Assembly (NCBI GenBank): GCA_013397115.1
Contig: VWZW01006249.1
Coordinates: forward strand, 1 to 64,000
Direction of reading: 5' to 3'
DNA: 64,000 nucleotides
From: Edolisoma coerulescens
Taxonomy: Eukaryota; Chordata; Aves; Passeriformes; Campephagidae
In this document: positions 43,501 through 58,859 of the stretch, piece after piece
Layout of the letters: the number at the start of each line of letters is the position of its first letter
Position numbering within the stretch: the first letter of the stretch is position 1
Made by a program: the position numbers and the translations under genes
The notes under the pieces: model-generated
Told to the model about the DNA's origin: nothing
The model's database searches: none
What the model saw: only the letters and a program-made list of their open reading frames with translations

Positions 43501-46500
43501 TATAACCTTCCACTCAGAAGCACAAAGAAATGTTAAACTGGAGCCAAGGATCATCTAAGGAGAAAATTATGAAACAGCCGCCTATGTGTGCTGCTACTCA
43601 ATTAACATCTTAACATATGCCATGTTACATTGTCTGGCTTGGCTCACGGTGAAAAAGAAGTAAGATGGCTGTAAAAGCATTTCAATTAAATATTTAGAAA
43701 GCAGAGCTGCATAAGGTTGAAACATGTTTGAATTAGCAAAATGATGACTATCCACACTGCTCAGTTAATGGTGTAAGAGCTTTAGCGCAGGGCACCGAGA
43801 AAGGAAAGCACACCCCAGCCGGGCGAGGCCCTGCACCCCAGGGCCAGGACTCCCCTCCCATCTGCACCTCTCACCCTCGGGCATGCAGCAGCCAAAAATC
43901 AGGTGGCTTCTGATGCCATCTAGGGGCTCTGTCCCTGCCTGCACTGCTCCCTCCCCCGGGAGAATCCAGTGTCATGCCCCAGACACCAGGCACTTGAGCC
44001 TAGCACAAACACAGGCAAACAGCAACAAAACATGTAATACAAGACAAATTAGGTCTTTCAGGATTCAAATGCAGATATGCTTTTATTCCATATAAAAGCC
44101 ACAGGGACCATAATTGCATCCTAGACTCATGATGAAGTATCGTTACTTCCCTAAAGTATAAAACTAGAGCAGTGTCCACTGGAAATGTAGAAAAGTGTCC
44201 AACTCTCAGGCCTCAAAAAGTAAACAAAGCAAGTATTCACCAACTGGTAAATATTGTCTCTTTCAGTTTGAAGGCAGATTCCTCCTCAATCCCAGGCAAA
44301 CCACCCTTCTCAGCAAAATCAGGAAGCAAAAGCTCAGCAAACCAATAAAAGAGTGCAACAAGAGGGGTGAGCTGCAATTATTTCATCCTCCCTGTAACCT
44401 AATCGACCTCCTTCCACTCGCCGGAGAGAATAAGCCCGACCAGTTTTCCATCAGACATAGAAAGGAGCAATGCTACAATGCAGTGCTGAAAAACGGAGTG
44501 GTTAGGCATGCCTTGAAGTTAATGCAGGTTAAAATGTGTCAAACTTGTGACTTCAATATTTGTTACTAAAATAAATGCAACTAAAATAGTTCACAGAGGA
44601 TAAAAATTTAATCCCTTCACCATTTCTGACACTATGATCATTTTATGAGTATAAATAATGCCAACTATACAAACAGCTGAACAAAGAAGGAAGATAAGGC
44701 TGCTAATGAAATGCCCAAGTCTCAAATGTAGCCCATTGTAATGAACTGCCAAGAAATAATTAGCCAGCAGACATCAGAATACCTACATCTCAAATGTAGG
44801 TCTATAAACATCTCTTTCAGCTCTCTGAAGAAATCTAGTTGTATTCAATGCTAAAGGCTCGTTCCACTATTCTTAAAATAACTAGGAAGAACTTGCAACA
44901 ACCACACACTGCCAGGTGCTCTATTCCAACAAGACAGTCATTTAAGTTCCTGGAGTTGGGGGTTTTTTTACATTTATTTAAATTCAGTATATTGCCACAA
45001 GTTACTGTAATGAACTCTGAGAAGAGACAAAGAAAATGCTTTTACACAGCTCTCACTCTGGTTCTTTCAGCACTGCTCTGAATTAAAATCAGTGCTCATT
45101 GTTACATTCAGGCAGGAGATTCTGTTCCAAGGATGCGCTGCCCTCTGTACAGGATGTGGGAAGATAATATGACTTCAGAGGAGCCGCAGCCTATATTTAT
45201 TACTAACAATCTATGATCTCAACAAAGCATTATGAAAAAAGATTGTTTCAGTAGAAATTTCATCTCAGGAATGTCCCACTGAAAGCAGAAAGATGGAAAC
45301 AGTCACCAGACATGCAGGTTTGTGGCTAAGCAGCAAATCATCCATTGCAACAACTCATGTATTCCACAATGAAAACCGCTGGGTTTAAAACTAATTATGA
45401 AAAAACAAATCAACCTTTGGTTGCCTCAGAATCCAGTCTATAGATAGCTAAGAGATCTGCTGTGCTATTTTCAGCCACGGTCAGCAGAAGCCCCATCACA
45501 ATATTATTACTTAAAGGTCTGAATTGGAGGTGCTGTAAAGCCAACTACGAGATACTGGGATTTTTCTCCAGCCTTTGTCCCACATGGCTCCAAGAAAGGA
45601 TGCCTAGTGAAACCAAGGGGGTGACACTCCTCAGCAGCACTTGAAAACCACACAGGAAATTAAGTGCACCTATAAAACATGTGCACAAAATTGTTTCCCT
45701 TCTGTGCCTGCAGAGCCAACAAGCTGAGGAGGAAGAGGAAGGCAGCACCTTGCTGTGCATCACAGCCAGACACAGGGCACAGACCTGGTCCTCTGCTGCC
45801 TTTCCCTTGGGAAGTGGTGGCTGCAGACAGCTGATGGCAAAGCAAAACAATATTCATGGCAGAAAATAGGAAGAGTTCTACACTCTGTTTACATATAACA
45901 CACACCCATGAATGTACAAGTCTGCATAGGGCTGTGTTTATTGTACATAGCTCAGAGCTCAGCTGAATCCAACAGAGCAGCAGAACAGTTCCCAGTGTCA
46001 GCAGTGCTGCAGCAGCAAGGCTTTCCTACCACACGTGTTTCCCAATGCTGGCACAGGTGCCCAGATGGCAGATTTAAGCCTGCTGATAAAAACTGTGTTT
46101 CTTCTTCTTCATTTCACATTATTTCCTTCAACATTTTCATGACCCACAGCTATCCTAGTTATATTCTATTAACAGAGATATTTGCTGCTACTGGTTGTAC
46201 CTTTTTATTTCCCTATTCATTTGATACCCAGGAGGGTGTCATCTGGTTTGCAGTGCCACAACCCAGTCCCCTCCAAGCTCTTCTGTGGCTTTATCCTGAG
46301 GGAGCAGACGAGACTCCCTGCCCTGCCGAGCCCGCACGCCGCGCCAGCACTCAAACACCGCACACAGCCATCCCCTCTCCAAAACCTGCAGGGTCAGCAG
46401 CTGCAGGTGTCCCACTGTCAGCCTGGAAAGGAGCCCCAGCCTTCACAATACGCTGCCACCTCGATGCTCCCTGGGCCTGGCACGCGCTGCGAAGCAGAGA

Positions 46501-49500
46501 AGCAACCCGGGGCTACCCAGGCTTTCACAGACACTGCACTGAGGAGGCCCAGCTTAACCTGCACGGTTTCCCTGGCCCACTCTTTGTCCCTCCTCCACAC
46601 ACACATATCCATCTCTCCCCTCCACATTGAACAGCTCCCCCACGGGCATCAGCCTATCTTTCTGCAAACAAATCCAGCTTTCATCTAGCCCTCTCCTTCC
46701 AATGCTGCTTGCAACATCCTATTACCCCTGCTTCTGCCCTGATTTTTGGACACATGCATTCCTCTTTCTCCTTGCTCCCTTTTCTCTCATGGCTGCCTAC
46801 CACACAGCTCCTCTGCACCCTTTTTTTCCACTTGAGGAACCTGTACCCGATTGCTGACTCCCACGGAATGCAATTCTTGCAACCTCTTAGGTTTCCCTGT
46901 GCTGAGTAATGCCCTGAGTATCTACATGCACTCTCCAAGCATCTGCCTACTAAAAGGGTCACTCACTTCTTTCCTCCTAGATGGGCATGACTTCACTGCC
47001 ATAGGAAAGGCAACTTCTCTCTCCAACCTGTGCCATGTTGCTCACTGGCACATCCCAGAACCTTCTCCTGTCCTTGACTTTATTGTCTGGTGAAAATTTA
47101 AAGCTGAACATATGCAGGATGAACATGGCACTGCTGCCTGATGGTGATCATACAACCCCCCATCTCAGAGAACTCCCCCTTGTTCAGCTCCCACAGGTTC
47201 TTTCAGGCATCCATCCTTCAGCCTCACACTTGCACTGAGGCACTTCTCACTCACCTCTGCTTATCAGCTTCAACCCACTCTAGGCACAGAAGCTGTCTGG
47301 TCTCTGCAAATAAAGAGCTGCAAGTAGCCAGAAGACTCTTGCCTATCTCAAAGGTCAGTTCACTGAACGCTAAAGCAGTGTAACTCATCAGCTTTCCATC
47401 CTCTGCTTCTGGGGATGGAAAAAATAATCCATGTGGCAGCTTTTAAAATGGTTTTAAACCCTAAACTAGGATCTTCAGAAGAGTTACAAACACGTGCTAC
47501 TCCAGTTCTCAAGGATTTATTTTGAAACGTGTTGAGTTCCCCTACCCTACAAACCAGGTAAACTTTAGTTTACCTGCAGACTCAAAAGCTTGTCTAAACC
47601 TGTAAGCTGCACTTGCTTAAAATTAAAGCTGCACAAAACGTAATTAACCTAAAGCCATGTAAGGTCATATGTACATGCATCTATTTCAGTTTGCACCCAC
47701 AAAGCTGAGTTTAAACACAACTGCACTCACTCCTAGGTGGCAAATTAACTCTGTCCAACAGGTACCTCACAAGGCCCTGCAAGGCAGGACTGGCTGCTCC
47801 CACCTGGATCATGTTTGCCAGCTCTGGGGCTGCCACCATCAGGCCAGCCCAGCTCCACAGCAGCAGCACAGAGCTCCAGGGCAGCACTGCAGAACCTGCA
47901 GCATGGGGCAGGCCAACACCATCCACTCCACCCACTGCCTCCTTCCCTGCCAGGCTGCCTCTGCAGCCACGATGAACGAACAAGTGAGTCTACCAGAATA
48001 CTTCATCTAAAACCTGTTCATGAATGGAAATTATGAACAGCAAGCATGTGACCTGTATTTAATACCCCACAACTTTAGTGTTCAGTTCTCTGTGTCCTCA
48101 GAACAGGGAACAATGTGTGCTGCCAGTCTGCTGCCTCGCCATCCTACTTCTACAGGCAACCAAGGGGACAGGACCCAAAAACCTCAGAACTCAGCCATTT
48201 TCTTCTCAAGTAACATACCTGCTTTGCAGGCACAGCATCATCCGTAAGCATTTTGATATCTATTTCAGAAGTTTTCATACTGTCATGGTTTTCTTTTGAA
48301 AACGCAGCAGAGGGCATGTGACCCATCCCAGTACAAAGTACTGAAGCCACAGCCACACAGGACACTGAGTTTAGCACCATATTCAGACAACTTACAGAAC
48401 ACTTGCATGGATTCATTATTCATAGCATTTATATTCCAAACATCCCAGGGAACTGCACAGTTACACCATAACTTACTTAGTAATCAAAACCAGAAAAGGC
48501 TGTCCTTGATTAAATCTAGATCAGATTTCAGAAAAGCTGCACTAAACTTCTGACTTTCCAAAAATCATAACATCAGAGAATTATATTTAAGATGTATGTA
48601 AACAGTTCTAAAGCAATACTCACTGAGGTAACCACACTATTGATAACCTGTAAGCTGCAGCATGTTTTCAGCATCTAACAATTCACTGAATTATGCTTCT
48701 GTAAAAGTCTCACGCTAATGTTACCTACAATCACTTGTCTGAGAGGTCCTTCCAGAAGGAGACATTGTTTAAGAGCACTACAGAGCTGATCAGTCTGGAT
48801 TTTCATTCCTGTGAATCACATCATGTGTAAACATTCCAGTGGGAGAGCAGATGTCCGCATTAAGAGAAGGAAAATGTCCTTTCCTGATTATTAACACAGT
48901 TTGATTTCAATTTTCAAGGTGAACTATACGCTGCTTTGCCACTCCTTTGCTCAGCAGCTGAACTAATCAAGACAAAACTGCAACTCACCTGAGTTTGACA
49001 AATTCCAGAAGAATACAACGCACTCAAGCTGTCTCCTGATCCTACACGGGACCTCACCACAAAGCTACTGCTATTTAAAGTACTCAGCAGTAACTAAGAA
49101 CTTCACTAAAGTGACAAGAATCACTGTGAAGTGACAAATAACAATTATTAGTTCTGCACTGCAAACACTTACCCATTGCAAGTATTTTCACCCTGAACAG
49201 CTGGAGCTACTCACCAACAGCTTCCCAGTGCATACATGGGTGACTACGTGTTCACAGAGGGGCTTCCACACACGGAACCATGGTACACACGATCTAAACT
49301 CCGTTTTTTAATTAAGTTACAAGTTTCACCAACCTGATTGCACAAACCATGGTGATATATGAACCCACATTCCTAACCCCTCCAAGAGAAGTAAGCTAGC
49401 AAGAAAAACATGCAGTCCATGCAGGTATGTTCATGAGAGCTAGATGGGGACTGCTTAAACTCACTGGTACTAAACAAAACAAAATATTTTGTGATTCATT

Positions 49501-52500
49501 TTTATTCTTAGCCTTAGAGCTCAGGACTATTACCATTATTTTAGCTGCTATTAACTGAAAACTGACTACTCAGTACATTCAGGCATGGATCTACAGGGTA
49601 ATCAGACACCTGGCTTCTACTCGGAAGTAATCAATAAGAGATAGGTGTCTGGATATCTTCATGGATCACAGACTTAATTATATAGGGTACCAAATCTTAA
49701 GAGTCAGCATTCTGGCATTTTTTTGCATGATAAAATGATATTCAAGATTAATTTTTAACTGAAAATTCACTATAAACTGCATTTAGACAAACCTTTGTCC
49801 ACTGCAATTAAACACACAAACCACAAGTATTTCTAAATATTTTATTTGATTCAGCAAGCTATCTCCCAACAACTGATAGATTATGTTCAAAATATCCTTT
49901 TCCAGGGATATTTCTAGCATTTTAAAACTATATCATTCCCATTTCACTCACTTGTTGAATGGAAGAGGCAAATACACTTTTCCCTCAGCTGCCATTTCAT
50001 TTCTCAACTTTTTAGGAGTCAGTGATTGAACTACACCACTGGAATCAAGCATAATGAAGGTAATGCTGCAGAGCAGGCTCCTGGAGCCAAAAGCTGGCTT
50101 AGATCTTCAGCAAACAGTGGTTCCAGGTGTGCAGCTTCCGATTACTGCCAGTGAGTAACTTGACTGTCTTTTAAATATCAACCAATTCTTTTAGTTTACA
50201 CGACTACTAATAGCAACTGCAGGCCCTCATCATTTATCATGCCAAAACACTTAATACAAAAGAAAATCAAACCATAAAGAAAACAGACCCACCTTTTACA
50301 CACTCTTAATGAAAGGAATTTTGTCACACTTTGTCAGAGCTTGGATAAAAGGTTTCTGTGGCATAGTCTGACTCCTGCAAGATTAGTTCAAAATTATTTT
50401 TGGCCTTTCAGACAGCCCCATCACAGCAGAAGGAGCTGCAGCTCTCACCAAGGGCTGGCCTCACCCACAGCAACCAACTTCCACAGAAGCAGCACATGGA
50501 CCACAGGGCGATCGCTGCCCTTGCACCGAAGCACAAAGCACCTGAACCGAGCAGGCTGCGCGAGACGGGAGCTCTGAGTGGACGATGCCAAGCACCAAGG
50601 AGCACAGCTCTCTGTGGCAGGGCATCCTGCGTGCTCTTCCCAAGAAACTACAGCCTGCACACCCTCAGCACAGGCAACAAACTGGTCCTGCCAGAGGAGG
50701 TCCAGCCCTGAAGTAGAAGCCTCGAGTCTCAATTTCAGATTGCCTCCAGACACCGAATTCACACAGGATCCAGAATCCCCTTGAAGAATACTCCTGGTTT
50801 AATAAGCAGCCAAGCCTCTCGAGTACTTTCCTCCACTGAATTAGCAATAAAACTAACATGCAGTTCTGGAAGGAGGAGTTGTCACCATTTTTCAGAGCAA
50901 ATTGAAAAACAAGACTAAAATTCCATTCACAAAAAATATTAAATACATGTTAAAGCTTTTCAGTTCAGGGGCCTTTTAGAGGCCTTGAAAGAGTTATCAC
51001 TTGTGGTACTGAGTAACTGCCTTTCCAGTCTGTATTTTAATATAGCAGTGGTTCTGAAGAGGAAGGGAGAAGGCACACAGGAATATTTCCACTGAAGTCA
51101 CAAAGACTACTCCAGATATTTTCAAGAACGTGGTAAGGCAAACACAGGAGGACAAACTGTCCATCCTATTATCCAGCAAACTTTGCTCACAAACTAATTC
51201 TTGTCTGTCCAAAGGATGCTTGTGGTAGATACTTACAAGGCAACCTCTTTCGTACTGAGAAAAGGTTCCAACAGTTTATATTGCTGACCACTTTAAAAAC
51301 AGTTATAATTCACTGCTTTATAGGCAAAGTCATGAACCGTAATTCCTACTGTCCAGTGCAATCCAACTTTTTCACCCTCAGGTGTCCCAACAACCTCATA
51401 AAGGCACTCAGGAACTTCTGACAAAGAAATAGAGATTGCTTGCGTGCCTATGAGGCCATCCATCAGAAAGGACAGCCATTGATCATGGACCTTGACATTT
51501 AACCACAAACTTCCTCTCAGGGGGAGATACAAATATGCCTCATTTAATAAACAAGTTCTCCCCAGGAACAAGATTTTCTTCCCAAACTTGAAGTACCTGA
51601 CAATGGGCAAGTGACAGCACTCCCAGCCAGCCCCAGGGAAAAGCTAAGCAGGACTCATTGCTGCAGAGAAACACAGGTACACCCCCAGAAACCCAGGGAC
51701 ACATCCCCTGCCCTGGAACAGCCAGTGCTGCCCCCACACAGCAGGGTGGCTGTGGGTTTCAGCTGGGGAGGGACAACAGCTCACCACAGGAGCAATAAAG
51801 ACAATGCCCCTCAGCGGGTGCGGGTCCCACCAGCCAGAGCCACCCCACCCCCAGCCCTGCAGCAACACCCGCACCTTTGACAGGTACAGTGTCACCCCAG
51901 CAACCACAAGCAATTCAAAAGAAGCGACAAGGAAAATATTTGGGAAGTTTTGAATGGTTTTTTCCACTGTCTTAACGATTAAACATTCAACAACACAAAA
52001 CACCTGGCAGCTTACTGAAAGCCTGTTGATGGCACAGCAGCCGACAACAAGCATCCTACTTGATGAAAGATAATCCTTTTTCCATTAAATCAAGAAAGCA
52101 TTAAAATTGAGATACTGGCTAACTCCATTTAGAACAAAACAAAACAAACCCACGAAATTCCCAAAGATCTAACAGAACACCACAAAACATCCCACCACTT
52201 CCAGAATTTTTAGATTTAGGGGATTCTTCTCGCTGGCTTGAAAGCACCAATTTGTGCTGGCCTTTTGCTCAGGCTCTTTCTGGGTGACAGTGCACTCATT
52301 GCTTTTTCACCTATTCAATTTACCTTTTGAATCACCTGCTGATAGCTTTGTAACACACAGCCCAGCATTCCACCTGGACTGCTCCAGAGGGAAGCCAGGA
52401 AGTTACCTCCCTGTCCTCATCGCCAGTTTAAAAATAAAGAGTTCCTTATTTATATATGAGGCTTTGTAATATTAGATATTAGAAAGGCTTGAACCAAAAA

Positions 52501-53479
52501 TCCAAATTTGGATCCTGATCTGAATTTTGCAGCTCTGGCCCTTCTCCAAATACTTCTGTTTGGCAAGCAGCTGAGGAGAGTAACAAGAGAAGGCAACATA
52601 CATAAGTTATGGGATCTGTATAAAAACATTAAGCTCAACCCCTGCTCTCAAAATTACACGCACACACAGAGAAAAAGACTAACAAAACCACCCCAAGCTC
52701 CAATTAATTAAAAGATTAATCAGTGCTTCAGTATAAATCTGATCACCCCAACCCGAGTAGCACTGTCGTCTCGCCCAATTACACAATTTTTTTCTGATTA
52801 ATTTTTACAGTACCTAGAAACTTTTAGGGGGGGTTTCCAAGTGTTCTTTTCACGTAGAGATTTGGATTCCTACTTGCCAAGGGCATACAGACACATGTAA
52901 ATCACACAGAACTCTCCCAAACGGCAAGCAACCCAGCTACAGAGGCCTGGGATGACAATTCTGCAATTCTGTGCTTATTAAGGACTCACTAGAACTGCTG
53001 CTCTGAATCACAAACTCATACCATCTGACTTGCTTCAATGAAGAAACTCCTGCAGTGGAAAGTAAAATGTTTATGAAACAAGGAATTGCGTATGTTTGAT
53101 GCTGTGAAGTCAACAGCTTCATGCACTCCAATGCATTCCAAATGAACAGCAGTAAAACTTATCCAAATCTTTTATTACCTGAATAGTGCTTTCCCCCATA
53201 TAGTTTTAAATTCTATTGTTTCAAAAAACAAAGACAAACAAAAGCCACGAACAAGAGTGAAAAATCCACTCTTCCTAAAAGCAGGTTTATAAAGACCTTT
53301 TTTCTGCAAAGCGATTCCCTCCAGCTTGGAGCCAGGATATCCAATAAAACCTCAGCTCCATTCTCCAAAGGTTACATAAAGGTCACCATTCATTTTACTC
53401 AGGTTTATTTTCTAACCTTGTAAAAATGCCTGCAGACCAAATTGGCTTCCACACCTGCTGACCTAGAAACTCCACCACT

Positions 53480-53595
53480 GTGGTGGCCGTGCCCCGTTTT
53501 GGAAAGTTGCTTCTCCTCCCACGCCGCCCTGGCAGCGATCGCTGCGCCGCTGACCTGCCCGCTCCCGGCACCCGGAGGCTCTCCCAGCAGCACAG
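53480..53595. other. Isolated GC/CpG-rich patch in intron 1
   Basis: The segment contains GATCGCTGCGCCGCTGACC and other CpG-dense text amid AT-rich intron. It might be an alternative RFX7 first exon/promoter or a local regulatory element. No coding match or clear splice donor on the minus strand was identified, so the function is open. Confidence 0.3.
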
Positions 53596-56500
53596 GGATG
53601 CACTGCAGCAGGGAACAGCAAAAGCATCGAAACGCTGCTTTGGTGAGAAGGAATTCTTCTGGAGGGCTTCTCCGCAAAAGAAGAGTTTCCTCTCTACAGG
53701 AATGTGTAGTAACAGGTAATGGGTGTACCTGGCCCGTGTTGAGAGGGGTGGAAGGTCTCTGAATAACCCACGGAGGCCATCTCCAGGAGAAGTCGTTGAG
53801 TTGAGAAGTGACAAATTGTGTAGGACTTACTCTGCCCAATTCATGAGTTCTGCACCACAGACAGTTACACCTTGGTTTAAAATTTGTTTGCAGTCAGAGA
53901 ACTAGGCACATGAAGTGATCAGATGGATTGTTTTAGGGAAACATCTTTCCTAAGAGCTGGCCCTCACCTCAGAAATGCATATTTTTCCTCCACAATAATT
54001 ACATGGGAACTTGTACAGAACCAGGTGGAGTGAAATGAAACAAATTCCACTTTCTGTTCCTATCCATTTGGGGAAGCAGAGTGTGAAGGAGAACGACAAG
54101 CTGCTAAATGCTTTGCCCAAGGAGGGGTGACTTTCCCTGAAATCACCATGAACTACTCTAAAATACGGTCCCCAGTTCAATTTTTTCCTATGTATTTGAC
54201 TGCTTATACACCACATCAGGAAATACGCTCAGGACAGGCAAACCTCCCCATCACCTGGAAACGGTGAAAGCAAAAAGCCAGGGAACACTGAGTTAGTGAC
54301 AAGAAATCTTTGCAGTTTTACACATCATCTCTCAGCTGCGGGGCTCAAGGTACTTTTTCAAAGGAGTAAACACCCTTCTGATGTTGCACAGATTAAGTGA
54401 AATGAGTGCAGCCTGTATACCTGTCAACGATAATTATTTGATTTTCCTCACAGAAATCAGTAATCTGTAATTGAAGAACTATAACCTATGTTTCCCACCT
54501 CCAACAATGAATTAACCAGGATGAAGGAGGGAATGACGGCCGCTGCATTTTGGGCTGAGGGCACAGAATAACCACAAGTACTCTGTAATCAGAGGAAATT
54601 TTGAGTTCTCTCAATTTTGACAGGCTACTTAACAAAATACTGAAGGTTATGTTAGGGTTTTTTCCCCCTTATTTCCTGTCTCCCTCTCCCAAGCTACAAG
54701 AAAGATAAAAAATGCAGATGGATTGGTTTACATGTTAATCCAACTTGACTCAAGAAATACTTGTTTTAAAAAAATACACACAGAAATTTCAACTGCAGGA
54801 GAAAACTACCAGAAAGGTATATCCATCTGCATCTGCTAAAAGCCTGAAACACATACCCCTCAAGCTTCCCTCTTCATTGCCAGGCATTTTATTAAAAATA
54901 TCAAGACTGTCAATCATTTTTTCTGCTGACCTAACTATACAAATAGGTAGCAATTCCTATTATGAAAAACCTCAATGGCATTTCCCAAGCTGCAGAACAT
55001 TTGCTCTGCCAACAGCTAAGTGACGATCCACGCTTGCTGACAATGCCTAATGAGGAGTGATGGATGCAACTGCAGGAGGGAGCAGGAATGTTTTAAGTCA
55101 TAAGAAAGAACGGAGCCTTCCAAAGATTAGAAAACACTGGTGTTACAATCAGCTAATCTGGTTTTCTAACACAATACCAAGAGCCCAAAACTAACAAGGG
55201 CACAATTCACCTCCTACTCTTTCTTCAACAAAGAGAGACAAACTGGGCCTTAGGACATACAATTTCGGCACTGCCCGGACTCGCTCGTGGTTTTCCAACA
55301 CAACTTCTAGCTAGAAGAGTGATTTGAGGACAAAAATTATGGGTCTGAAACCCACACCCATGTCCAGCTGAAATGGCTGCAAACGCAGTGCTCTGTGTTT
55401 GCCACTCCACTTTGCCTGGTCCTCAGCTTGGTTTACACACGAGACACTGGGGCGGGGAAGGACAGAAATTAATCTCTCGAGCAGAATTGCTATATTCAAA
55501 TCCTAACAGATGCCTTTAGGACAAAAAGAGCTGAGATGCAGGCAAGGTGAAAGAAGCTGGGGCCAACCCATGCACAGATGCAAGCACCAGATTACTATTT
55601 ACAAGAGTAAACAAGTGCTCATTGCAGAATCATCACCAGTTATTCGCAACAGTGAACAAGAAAACAAACCTGTCCGTTCCTTCAATGTTCACAGCTACTG
55701 GATTTTGGATTAATACAGTGAGCGGAGGGATTAAATTGCCTAAAACTGTTGGTCTTTTTCTTTTATGCCAGTGATGACAGACCCTCAGCTGACACCGTCC
55801 TCCGTTGGCCATCTCCGCATTTCAATCCTTGTGCCACGCTGCTTTTACATCCGTACTTTGCTGGCTGTCTTCAGCTGTAAGATATTCCTTGGCAAGTCAA
55901 CGTGATACTGAGTAGACTCTGTCTTCACTGCCATATGTTTGGGTACAGAAACATCATATACAAATAACACACATTTGGTAATACAGTACCCTCACCCGAA
56001 GAAATAATTGAAACCCCATTAGTCTATATGCTCAGACAGCTGACTAGGGAGGTTTTCCTGCCTCGGGCTCTAACGTCTGGACAAAAAGCTATTAATAAAT
56101 ATGAAAGCTTTAACGAATCTAAAGAGAAATAAAAACAGGCAGATTAAGGCCCAGTGTCCAGCGAAGACCAGGGCAATTTACAAACCCGCCCATGCCGACA
56201 CTAATCAGCCAGGCTGGGCTCCCAAAGACGTGTTCTCTCTGTCTAGACTTCTAATCCGTCAATGGGAAAAGACATCCAGTATTATTTCTGCCCGCTTCAC
56301 CCACACCGTAAGAACACATCCAACCGCCTCAGCAACTCACACACGCAGCACAAAACAAAACCAGACACCACTCTGCTGCATGTGTTCCAGTGGGGCAGGC
56401 AGGACACAAATACAGATAGACAGCGATGAGCTTCAATTACTGTAACCAAATAACAGTTAAATACCTGTATGTGATGTTGTAATGCAAATAAATACTTCCT

Positions 56501-58859
56501 GATTCGTTTTTAAGCACAGCTAAGTCACTCTTTTATCTTCCCCTCCTCAGCTCAAACTAGTGAACACTTTATATGCCAAAAACCACCCCAACCAAAAAAA
56601 AAAAAACAACCAAACCCAACAGACTGGACACCTAAAAAGCGTATTTTTAAGTTTTCAGTATCTTTACTGACCATGCCTGCAAATGTAACCAGCAGGACTT
56701 AACCTATTGTTTCAATACAAGGGACTCCACATGTACACAATTACTTAATATGTTTTTGTCAAACTACATTTTAACTTAATAAACAGAATAAAGTAAGTAT
56801 GAGTTGAGATAATGAATAGCTCATTGTCCCACTTGCAGCCTGCATCACTCTCTATATTTATATTTGTCTGTAAAGTAGAGGGACAAGCACAGACTTGTTT
56901 GTGATCCTCAAGTCCAGTATTTCAGTAGCTGCTATATTTTGCTATACTGCTACTTTCATTGACAATACAATTTGAAGACTGAATCCTTTTAAAAAACCAA
57001 CCAAACAAAAAAAACACTGTAACAAACACAACCAACTAAAACCCTCCATCCACTATGCACAAACACGTGTAGGAAAAAAGGAAGTAGGGGGAAAACAACA
57101 GAGAAGAGTACTGATCTGGACATGTTAAACCCCTTGGAAAGCAAAGGGGGAACTGAATGCACCAACCTGCCAGCACATGCAACTGGCACGGCAGGGGAAG
57201 GGGGAGGAAGAGGAGGGAAGGAGAAAAGAGGAAGCTCTGCTCTGCACATTACACCTCATTCTGTTAACAGCAGCGTATTGCCATTTTCACAACCAGCCTT
57301 CCACAACCTCTCCCGCGGTTTATTCACCACCAGCAGCCACTGAACAGAGAGCAGACCCCAGACTGCCAGTACAGAGGGAGACTTTTCACTGTTTACTGGG
57401 GCGCAGCGTGCACAACAGCCCCAGCAGTGCTCCTCATCCTGGCTGCTCCACAACAACCACCGCATCTCCAGGAAGATGCAAATTAACATTAAACTCCAAC
57501 CTCAAATGAAGACTGCTTGATCACAACAGAGAAACATAAGATTCAATGACATCAGAAGAAAAGGTTTTCTTATAAAAAATAACCTTATCTTCAAATACTG
57601 CATTTCAACAGCACAACCTGCAGGGAACGGATGCTGCCTGAGAGCAGCAGAGAAGTTGAAGACCAGTGCAGGAAGCAGGTAGCCAGGAGGAACACTCTGT
57701 GAAGGTGAGGAATGCTTGTGAAAGTCCCAGGAGACAGGGCTGCAAGGTGCTGGCAAAACCTCTGCTGGTCACAGGCACTTGGCACCAGGCGAGCCACTCA
57801 CCCCGGGCAAAACGCTGCATTCCTTTGTACCAAACGTGGGCTTGGGCTATTCACCAAGTTCACCTGAATCGAACAAGCAGCTTTCATTTCAGAAGCTACA
57901 TACGTGCTCTTTTTCCTTGAAAAGAAAACCCATAACAAAAGCAGAGGTTTTACTTAGTAGCCATTTTGTCTTCAACTTGGACATGATACCTAATCTGAAT
58001 GCAATGTAAACACGCTCTCCGAGGCTCATTTCCAAACAGCACGTTCGTGCAAAGAGAAGGAAACATGAAAAGGCCATCACTAAATACCATAATAAATTAG
58101 GAGGATGTGAAGATTTCATGATCCAAAAAGACAGAAAATTCTGCAGTTCGTATTCCTTCTCCAGGTCACATTGCAGAGAAAACCAAAACAAAAGGTAGCA
58201 AGTGTGGATTAAGGAGAATGAACTGTTATTTACTGTTTAAATAAATAAAAGCAAAACAACCACCATCCCGATAATAAATGCTATTTCAGTATGCCATACA
58301 ATAAAAGAATCTGAAGGTAAAATTATATTTAGATTCTCTTTATTTTCTAGTGACATCCATTCAAACCATACAGTCTAACTGTAATATGACGTAATATGCA
58401 AGACAGACCAGTATGTTTTTCTTGGGATGAGTACATGTATAGAATACACATGGTGTGTGTGTACATAAAAGAAAACATTATATGAGTAACCTGTATTTAC
58501 AACTCCCAACTTTCACTACTCTTTATCAGTGCCCTCAGCCAAAAGCAGCTTTTAAAAACATACATAAAACACAAATGCTGCAGGTGACAGCCTCTTGCAG
58601 ATATTAAAAAAACACCAAAAAACCCAACAAAGTGCTTTATTTGCAGCAAGCTAAACTCGATTCACCTCGTTCCCCCAAAACACATTAAAAAAATTTCTTA
58701 ATTAAAATGCTGGTTTACTAGGAATTTGAATTTTTAGGGAAAAAATCAACAAAAAATAACCTGGATTCCTATGCAGAAACTTGAAAACCATCGTAAGCTC
58801 CAGCCAAAACTGCATTTGAACTGCCTGACTGGGAGTTCAGAAGAGCAGGGGGTTACAGG

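Noticed and set aside
44719..44801. Direct repeat TCTCAAATGTAG occurring twice about 70 bases apart
   Set aside because: Short and only two copies; no array or element structure.
45908..46630. 240-codon plus-strand frame in intron 1
   Set aside because: It overlaps other open frames in a locally GC-rich stretch, is low in complexity and matches no known domain.
51644..52054. 136-codon minus-strand frame in intron 1
   Set aside because: It has Gly/Trp-rich nonsense-like text from G-runs and no domain, and shows no sign of a retroviral or LINE protein.
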